In this document: one piece after another, positions 23,127-27,725 of the stretch
Position numbering within the stretch: position 1 is the stretch's first letter
How the letters are laid out: every line of letters starts with the position of its first letter
Assembly (NCBI GenBank): GCA_009787435.1
Contig: WRFW01000220.1
Coordinates: 1 to 27,725 of the forward strand
Direction of reading: 5' to 3'
From: Defluviitaleaceae bacterium
GTDB taxonomy: Bacteria; Bacillota; Clostridia; Lachnospirales; UBA5962
DNA: 27,725 nucleotides
Notes under the pieces: generated by a model
Seen by the model: only the letters and a program-made list of their open reading frames with translations
Database searches by the model: none
Told to the model about the DNA's origin: nothing
Made by a program: the position numbers and the translations under genes

Positions 23127-23155
23127 ATTGTACACTATTCATTGCGTTTTGTCAA
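23127..23155 (-). promoter_or_regulatory. Promoter of the DUF454 gene
   Basis: TTGACA (23150-23155), exactly 17 bases, TACAAT (23127-23132). It fixes the start choice of the gene downstream. Confidence 0.85.
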
Positions 23156-23297
23156 TAGATATGTTAAAATAAATTAAGGAAATGAACTTGCAGTGCGGTC
23201 TATAGTGGGAAATAATCTTAATTAATAATCACAAGTTATTTATGAGATTATGAAAGCGTATTTTAACAATAGAATAAAAAACGAAAAAGAGGTGTTT

Positions 23298-24287
23298 ATG
23301 AAAATTTTAGTAACAGGCGGTGCAGGCTATATAGGAAGTACAACTTGCACTGCTCTAATAAATTCAGGGCATGAACCGATAATTTTAGATTCACTAGCTA
23401 CTGGCAATATTGATTTTTTAAAAGATAGGACACACTATATAGGCGATATTGCAAACGAAAAACTGGTGTCAGAAATAATAGAAAAGCACGAAATAGAAAC
23501 TTGTATACACTTTGCGGCAAGAATACAAGTTGAAGAATCTATGCAAAAACCTTTTTTATACTACAATGAAAATGTAGTTAAGAGCATAAATTTTTTTGAA
23601 ACTATTAAAAATAACGGCATTAAAAATGTAATCTTTTCTAGCTCTGCTTCGGTATATAATTCAAAGGATAGCTTCAAAGTAGATGAATATAGCCCATTAA
23701 AGCCGATAAGCCCATATGCAAAAACGAAAATGATTATGGAACTAGCACTTGAAGATTTTACAAATAGCGATTTTAAAGCGATAACATTAAGATATTTTAA
23801 CCCAATAGGGGCTTGTGTTAATGGCTTTTCTGGACCATATGCGGCTGAGCCTAGCCACCTTTTAGGAAAGTTAGTTAATGCGGCAGTTTCTAACAAAACA
23901 TTTGAGATATACGGCACAAATTGGGGCACAATAGATGGAACAGCAATTAGAGATTATATACACGTTCAAGATTTAGCAAATGCACATATTTTAGCGTGTG
24001 AAAAATTTAAAGAAATAGAAAATAATTATGAAGTAATAAATGTAGGCACAGGAACAGGAGTAACAGTGAAAGAGTTTGTGAATTCTTTTATAAAAGTGAA
24101 TGGGGATATAAAAATTAAAGAAGCCCCAAGGCGTGCAGGAGACGCAATAGGGGCTTATGCAGATTGCACAAAAGCAGAAAAATTACTAGGGTTTAAAACA
24201 GTTTATACTATAGAGCAAGGGATAAGAGATGCCCTTAAATGGCATTCAACTAGTGTTTCAAAAATTAAAAGCAAAACTAACCTCTGA
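23298..24287 (+). CDS. galE: UDP-glucose 4-epimerase
   Basis: The protein has 329 residues from the ATG at 23298, which has AGAGGTG 4 bases upstream; a longer frame from 23250 adds 16 residues that the family lacks. NAD-binding GGAGYIGS (7-14), the Ser of SSSASVY (Ser116) and YAKTK (Tyr140, Lys144) are the short-chain dehydrogenase motifs of the GalE family. It interconverts UDP-glucose and UDP-galactose in the cytosol, for galactose use and surface polysaccharide. The upstream gap (23156-23297) holds only a weak promoter candidate, TTGCAG-17-AATAAT at 23188-23216. Its 3' end overlaps that of the convergent phosphodiesterase gene by 11 bases. Confidence 0.96.
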   Translation: MKILVTGGAGYIGSTTCTALINSGHEPIILDSLATGNIDFLKDRTHYIGDIANEKLVSEIIEKHEIETCIHFAARIQVEESMQKPFLYYNENVVKSINFFETIKNNGIKNVIFSSSASVYNSKDSFKVDEYSPLKPISPYAKTKMIMELALEDFTNSDFKAITLRYFNPIGACVNGFSGPYAAEPSHLLGKLVNAAVSNKTFEIYGTNWGTIDGTAIRDYIHVQDLANAHILACEKFKEIENNYEVINVGTGTGVTVKEFVNSFIKVNGDIKIKEAPRRAGDAIGAYADCTKAEKLLGFKTVYTIEQGIRDALKWHSTSVSKIKSKTNL

Positions 24288-25011
24288 GTTCCAATGCTTT
24301 TTGTGGGAAATCTGTTATTATGGCTTCAACACCTAAATCAAGCAGTTTTTGAAAGTCTTCTTCTTCATTAACAGTCCATACACGCACTTTTTCGGCTATG
24401 TTTCCCCATAATTCAGGGTGTTTAAAAATAGCTTCTTTGCTCATATGAAAGGCTTCTAAATTTAACATACTCATATATTCTAAAGGGTGTGAAATTGGAA
24501 ACATCCAAAGCCCGGCAATATTTGCAGAGGGGTCTATTTTTTTAATTTTTGCAATTGTAGGCAAATGAAAAGAAGAATAGACTACTTTTGAACTATAGCC
24601 AAACTGGCTTACATCTTGCAAAACTTTTTGCTCAATTCCTTTATATTTTACTTCGTATGTTTTAAGTTCAATATTTAATTCAACATTGTATGGGGCCAGA
24701 AGCTTCAAAGTTTCTTTTAATGTTGGAATTTTTTCTTCGTCCCAACTAGGCTCATATTTTTCAAAGCTTTTAAATTTAGCCCCTGCACTAAAAGTTTTAA
24801 GCTCTTCTAATGTGAAGTTTTTTATTTGCCCTTTTCCTGTAGTAGTTCTTTCTAAGGTTGAATCGTGAATTACTACTAATTCATCATCTTTAGTAAGGTG
24901 TACGTCTAACTCGATACCGTCTACACCTGCTTCAAGTGCTTTTTTAAATGATAGCAAAGTGTTTTCAGGATAATCGCCTTTGGCACCTCTATGCCCATAT
25001 ATTTTTGTCAT
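24277..25011 (-). CDS. Glycerophosphodiester phosphodiesterase (GlpQ/UgpQ type)
   Basis: The protein has 244 residues, with no signal peptide, so it is cytosolic (UgpQ-like). GHRGAKGDYPENT (His7, Arg8), GIELDVHLTKD (Glu34, Asp36) and VVIHD (His49) are the metal and catalytic residues of the GDPD family, which splits glycerophosphodiesters to glycerol-3-phosphate and an alcohol. The C-terminus VRVWTVNEEEDFQKLLDLGV ends the TIM barrel as usual. GGGAGAG precedes the start. It lies 92 bases after the ABC permease gene with only a weak GCTAAA/TTTAGC hairpin between them, so it could be in the transporter operon, pointing to glycerophosphodiester uptake. That link is inference. Confidence 0.93.
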   Translation of the reverse strand: MTKIYGHRGAKGDYPENTLLSFKKALEAGVDGIELDVHLTKDDELVVIHDSTLERTTTGKGQIKNFTLEELKTFSAGAKFKSFEKYEPSWDEEKIPTLKETLKLLAPYNVELNIELKTYEVKYKGIEQKVLQDVSQFGYSSKVVYSSFHLPTIAKIKKIDPSANIAGLWMFPISHPLEYMSMLNLEAFHMSKEAIFKHPELWGNIAEKVRVWTVNEEEDFQKLLDLGVEAIITDFPQKALELRG

Positions 25012-25103
25012 TTTAATTCTCTCCCCACCACATTTGGTAGTTTTTAAATATTAGTAATTTTTTTGCAAATTTTAAATGAATTAGCTAAATAACGTTTAGC
25101 AAC

Positions 25104-26876
25104 TCAATTTTTACTTTCTCTACGACCATAAGCTATATATAAAACTATAGCTGAAACGACCATCATTAAAACAGCATATACGAAAGTTAGTGCAGTGCTA
25201 TCGGCACTGCTTCCCTCTGTGCTTAAATTTTGTATTTGCACACCTAGCGGCATTGCGAGCGGATGAAACAAAAATACAGACATATCAAACTCTGTTAGCA
25301 AACTATTAAAATTTAATGCAAATATAGCCATTACTGACGGTAATATTGCAGGGAAAATAATTTTAAAAAATGTATAAAAAGATTTTGCACCTAAATTTTT
25401 TGCGGCTTCTTCTAATGAATTGTCTATAGAATAGAAAGCAGCTTTTGTCATTCTTAGTGTGAAAGGGATGGAAACTATTAAATAGCCAAGCACCATAATT
25501 CCCATAGTGCCGACTAGTGCAAAGCCACCTATAAACCACCTTGGCGTTGAAAATGTAGTTATTAAACCTAATGCAATTAATACAGAGGGAAGAACCCAAG
25601 GAATCATAAAAGCATACTCTAAAAATGTGCTAAATTTTCCTTTATGTTTAGTAATTATACGACAAACTAATATCATAAGAGCTATTGCACTTGCAGAAGC
25701 TAAAAATGAATATAAACTGCTTATCATTAAAGGCATATATGAAGCTGCATTTGTGATAAGTGCTATATAATTATTTAAAGTAAACGAAGCAAAGTTTAGT
25801 TCACCTCTTGCAATTGCTGCGGAATCTGTAAAAGAAAATAGCACAATTAAAACTACAGGGGCAACATATATGAGAAATAATGCATATGCGTATATGTGTG
25901 CAAAGAAATTTAAAATAGGATTTTTAATTTTTTGCTTCACTAAAGAAGTTTTGACTTTAGATACAGACAAATAATGCCCTCTTTTTTCAAGCCAAGTTAG
26001 CACAGCAATTAATACGAAAGATGATAACCCTAAAATTAGTGCCATAAGAGCAGCTAAATCTCTTGAAGCGGGCATTGCAGAAAATGATAAAATCATCGGG
26101 TTTATAGTTTGAAAACCTCTGCCACCGACTAATAAGGGGGCGGCTATTGCACTTAGACCGCCTAGAAATGTAAAAATAGTAACGGCAGTAATAGATGGTG
26201 TTAACACTGGCAAAACTATTTTTCTAAGAATATAAAACCCAGAAGCACCCATATTTCTTGCCGCTTCAATCGTTTGATAGTCTACACTTCTTAAAGCGTT
26301 TCTTATAAAAATTATATGCGTGCCTGTTGCGGCAAATGTCATCACGAATAATACAGCTCCGAACCCCTCAAACCAGCCTGTATTAAAGCTAGGAATTATA
26401 GAAGCTAATAAGTTAGTTAAAATTCCATTTTCACCGTACAAAAATCTATAGCCAGAAACTAATATAATGCCGCCATATAGAAGAGTTGTCATATAACCTA
26501 GCCGCAAAATTTTTGAGCCGACTATTTTAAAATAATCGGTAATTAAAACTAAGCTAACACCTAGAACACCGACCGTTACGGATAAAATAGGCGCTAATAT
26601 AAAACTATTTCGCAAAGCAGCAGTTGCAATTGGGGAAGTGAAAAGCCTTGTAAAAGCACGTGTTGTAAACTCGCCATTTTGCCAAAAAACCGCTGTGATA
26701 GTGCTAATATTAGGGACTACTAGCAAAAAAATGATAAACCATAAAAGAGCTATGAAAATTAAAGCTTTTGTAATAGCGGCTTTCATATTCGGCTTATTTG
26801 CAACTGCAATTTGTGCATTCATTTTTTTGCTTTTTTTATTTACTATGGCGGTCTTCATATTTACTTTGTTTATCAT
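25104..26876 (-). CDS. ABC transporter permease, fused two-domain (FbpB-like)
   Basis: The protein has 590 residues and about 12 membrane segments in two homologous halves. Each half has a BPD_transp_1 domain with the EAA loop that docks on the ATPase: EAARNMGASGFYILRKIVLP in the first half and EEAAKNLGAKSFYTFFKIIF in the second. Fused permeases of this size occur in ferric-iron (FbpB/AfuB) and phosphonate or polyamine-like importers. The basic N-terminus of about 35 residues is longer than usual. The ATG lies 12 bases after the ATPase stop with AGAGG as ribosome site, so the genes form an operon. The binding-protein gene is not in the window; it may lie beyond the right edge. The substrate cannot be settled from sequence. 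Confidence 0.93.
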   Translation of the reverse strand: MINKVNMKTAIVNKKSKKMNAQIAVANKPNMKAAITKALIFIALLWFIIFLLVVPNISTITAVFWQNGEFTTRAFTRLFTSPIATAALRNSFILAPILSVTVGVLGVSLVLITDYFKIVGSKILRLGYMTTLLYGGIILVSGYRFLYGENGILTNLLASIIPSFNTGWFEGFGAVLFVMTFAATGTHIIFIRNALRSVDYQTIEAARNMGASGFYILRKIVLPVLTPSITAVTIFTFLGGLSAIAAPLLVGGRGFQTINPMILSFSAMPASRDLAALMALILGLSSFVLIAVLTWLEKRGHYLSVSKVKTSLVKQKIKNPILNFFAHIYAYALFLIYVAPVVLIVLFSFTDSAAIARGELNFASFTLNNYIALITNAASYMPLMISSLYSFLASASAIALMILVCRIITKHKGKFSTFLEYAFMIPWVLPSVLIALGLITTFSTPRWFIGGFALVGTMGIMVLGYLIVSIPFTLRMTKAAFYSIDNSLEEAAKNLGAKSFYTFFKIIFPAILPSVMAIFALNFNSLLTEFDMSVFLFHPLAMPLGVQIQNLSTEGSSADSTALTFVYAVLMMVVSAIVLYIAYGRRESKN

Positions 26877-26888
26877 ATGGCATACCTC

Positions 26889-27725
26889 TTAATAAGAAAG
26901 AATATTATTTGGGTTAAAACTAACATTTACTGTTTCACCAATTTCATATAAATCTATACCGCTTGCTTTTTCAATAACTTTAAAAGTTGCACCGTCTGCA
27001 TTTAAAGTATACTTAATATAAAGCCCATAATATTCTAAGTCTGTTACTTGTGCCGTGCCGAAGTTTACGTGATATTCTTTCATAGAATTTACGTATATAC
27101 GTTCAAGGCGTATGTAACAATTTTTATCTGTTTCTATGCCGCCTCTTTTAAGAAAATCGTTGTCTAGTTTGTTAATATCACCGATAAAGTTACAAACAAA
27201 TTCTGTTTTAGAGTTATTATAAATTTCTTCGGGCGTTCCTATTTGCTCAAGTTCACCTTTATTAAAAACTGCTATACGGTCTGAAAGGGTTAAAGCTTCT
27301 TCTTGGTCGTGAGTTACATATATAGTAGTAATTCCAAATTTTCTTTGCAAATTTTTTAGTTCATTTCTAAGCTGCACACGTAATTTTGCGTCTAAATTAG
27401 ATAATGGTTCGTCAAGGCAAATGATAGATGGCGATGTTACTAAAGCTCTTGCAATGGCTACCCTCTGCTGCTGCCCGCCTGAAAGCTCATTTATTTTTTT
27501 TTGCATTTGTTCTTCAACTAAATCTACTTTGCTTCCCATTTCCAAAACTTTTTTCTTAATCTCGCTCTGTGGCAGCTTTTTAACTTTTAAGCCAAATGCT
27601 ATATTATCAAAAACAGACATAGACGGAAACAAGGCATAGTTTTGGAAGACCATGCCTATATTTCTTTTTTCTACTTCTAAATTTGTTATATCTATATTAT
27701 CTATAGTGATTGTGCCGCTTGCTGG
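26889..27725 (-). CDS. ABC transporter ATP-binding protein (FbpC/PotA type), 5' end beyond window
   Basis: The frame stays open to the right edge; the residues before the Met at 27653 (PASGTITIDN up to EKRNIG) are normal family sequence, so the gene is cut by the window and does not start there. The Walker A motif lies outside. Visible are the Q-loop MVFQNYALFP, the signature LSGGQQQRVAIARAL, Walker B ICLDEPLSNLDAKLR and the H-loop YVTHDQEEALTLSD. A C-terminal TOBE-like domain of about 90 residues follows, as in ATPases of iron, polyamine, phosphonate and sugar importers. It energises the fused permease encoded directly downstream. Confidence 0.93.
   Translation of the reverse strand, partial: PASGTITIDNIDITNLEVEKRNIGMVFQNYALFPSMSVFDNIAFGLKVKKLPQSEIKKKVLEMGSKVDLVEEQMQKKINELSGGQQQRVAIARALVTSPSIICLDEPLSNLDAKLRVQLRNELKNLQRKFGITTIYVTHDQEEALTLSDRIAVFNKGELEQIGTPEEIYNNSKTEFVCNFIGDINKLDNDFLKRGGIETDKNCYIRLERIYVNSMKEYHVNFGTAQVTDLEYYGLYIKYTLNADGATFKVIEKASGIDLYEIGETVNVSFNPNNILSY

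Noticed and set aside
23091..23142. Longer ATG start at 23142 for the DUF454 protein
   Set aside because: The promoter -10 lies downstream of this ATG, and the strong ribosome site is positioned for the GTG at 23091.
1..27725. CRISPR arrays, tRNA or rRNA genes, insertion sequences, prophage genes
   Set aside because: No regularly spaced repeats, cloverleaf sequences, transposase motifs or phage structural genes were seen on either strand.

Overview
The window comes from a low-GC (about one third G+C), spore-forming, anaerobic Firmicute. Clostridia, and probably a Lachnospiraceae-like gut or plant-degrading organism, fit best. The pointers are AT-rich codon use, strong AGGAGG ribosome sites, SigA-type promoters, a CotF-like spore coat pair, an rplS-ylqF pair, a small protein resembling DUF5721, and a large secreted GH10 xylanase. 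No phage, transposase, CRISPR array, tRNA or rRNA was seen.

Layout. (1) 1-3,270, minus: an operon of a PHP phosphoesterase, a DUF5721-like protein, htpG and the 5' end of dnaE, apparently read from a promoter that leaves the first gene without a 5' leader. (2) 3,347-3,920, plus: two small spore-coat-type proteins and a terminator. (3) 3,982-5,512, minus: rplS with its own promoter, candidate L19 leader and terminator, then ylqF/rbgA. (4) 5,521-7,303, minus: a stand-alone peptide-type solute-binding lipoprotein. (5) 7,314-15,354, minus: a long operon of serine hydrolase, dcd (TTG start), a coiled-coil membrane protein, valS, an untracked 44-aa protein and a zinc-ribbon/TPR membrane protein. 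It is preceded by a strikingly structured 5' region. (6) 15,437-16,818, minus: an ABC ATPase translationally coupled to a site-2-protease-like membrane protein that has lost its zinc ligands. (7) 16,952-22,530: an accessory segment with a copper-amine-oxidase-N-like surface protein, a solitary Dam-type methylase and, divergently, a 1074-aa xylanase. (8) 22,699-27,725: a DUF454 membrane protein, galE, a glycerophosphodiester phosphodiesterase, and a two-gene ABC importer (fused permease plus ATPase cut by the window edge).

Most noteworthy. By eye the tetranucleotide GATC occurs only four times in 27.7 kb, where composition predicts roughly 80. All four lie within 4.2 kb around the dam-like gene, and one sits next to the dam promoter in the dam/xylanase divergent region. 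Other points are a leader-like RNA with alternative base pairings at 15,181-15,286, two apparently leaderless genes, a pseudo-protease/ABC pair, a gene whose best start codon is AUC, and a dispersed intergenic repeat with the box AAATGCCTAAGT. All counts and alignments were made by reading and not by computation.
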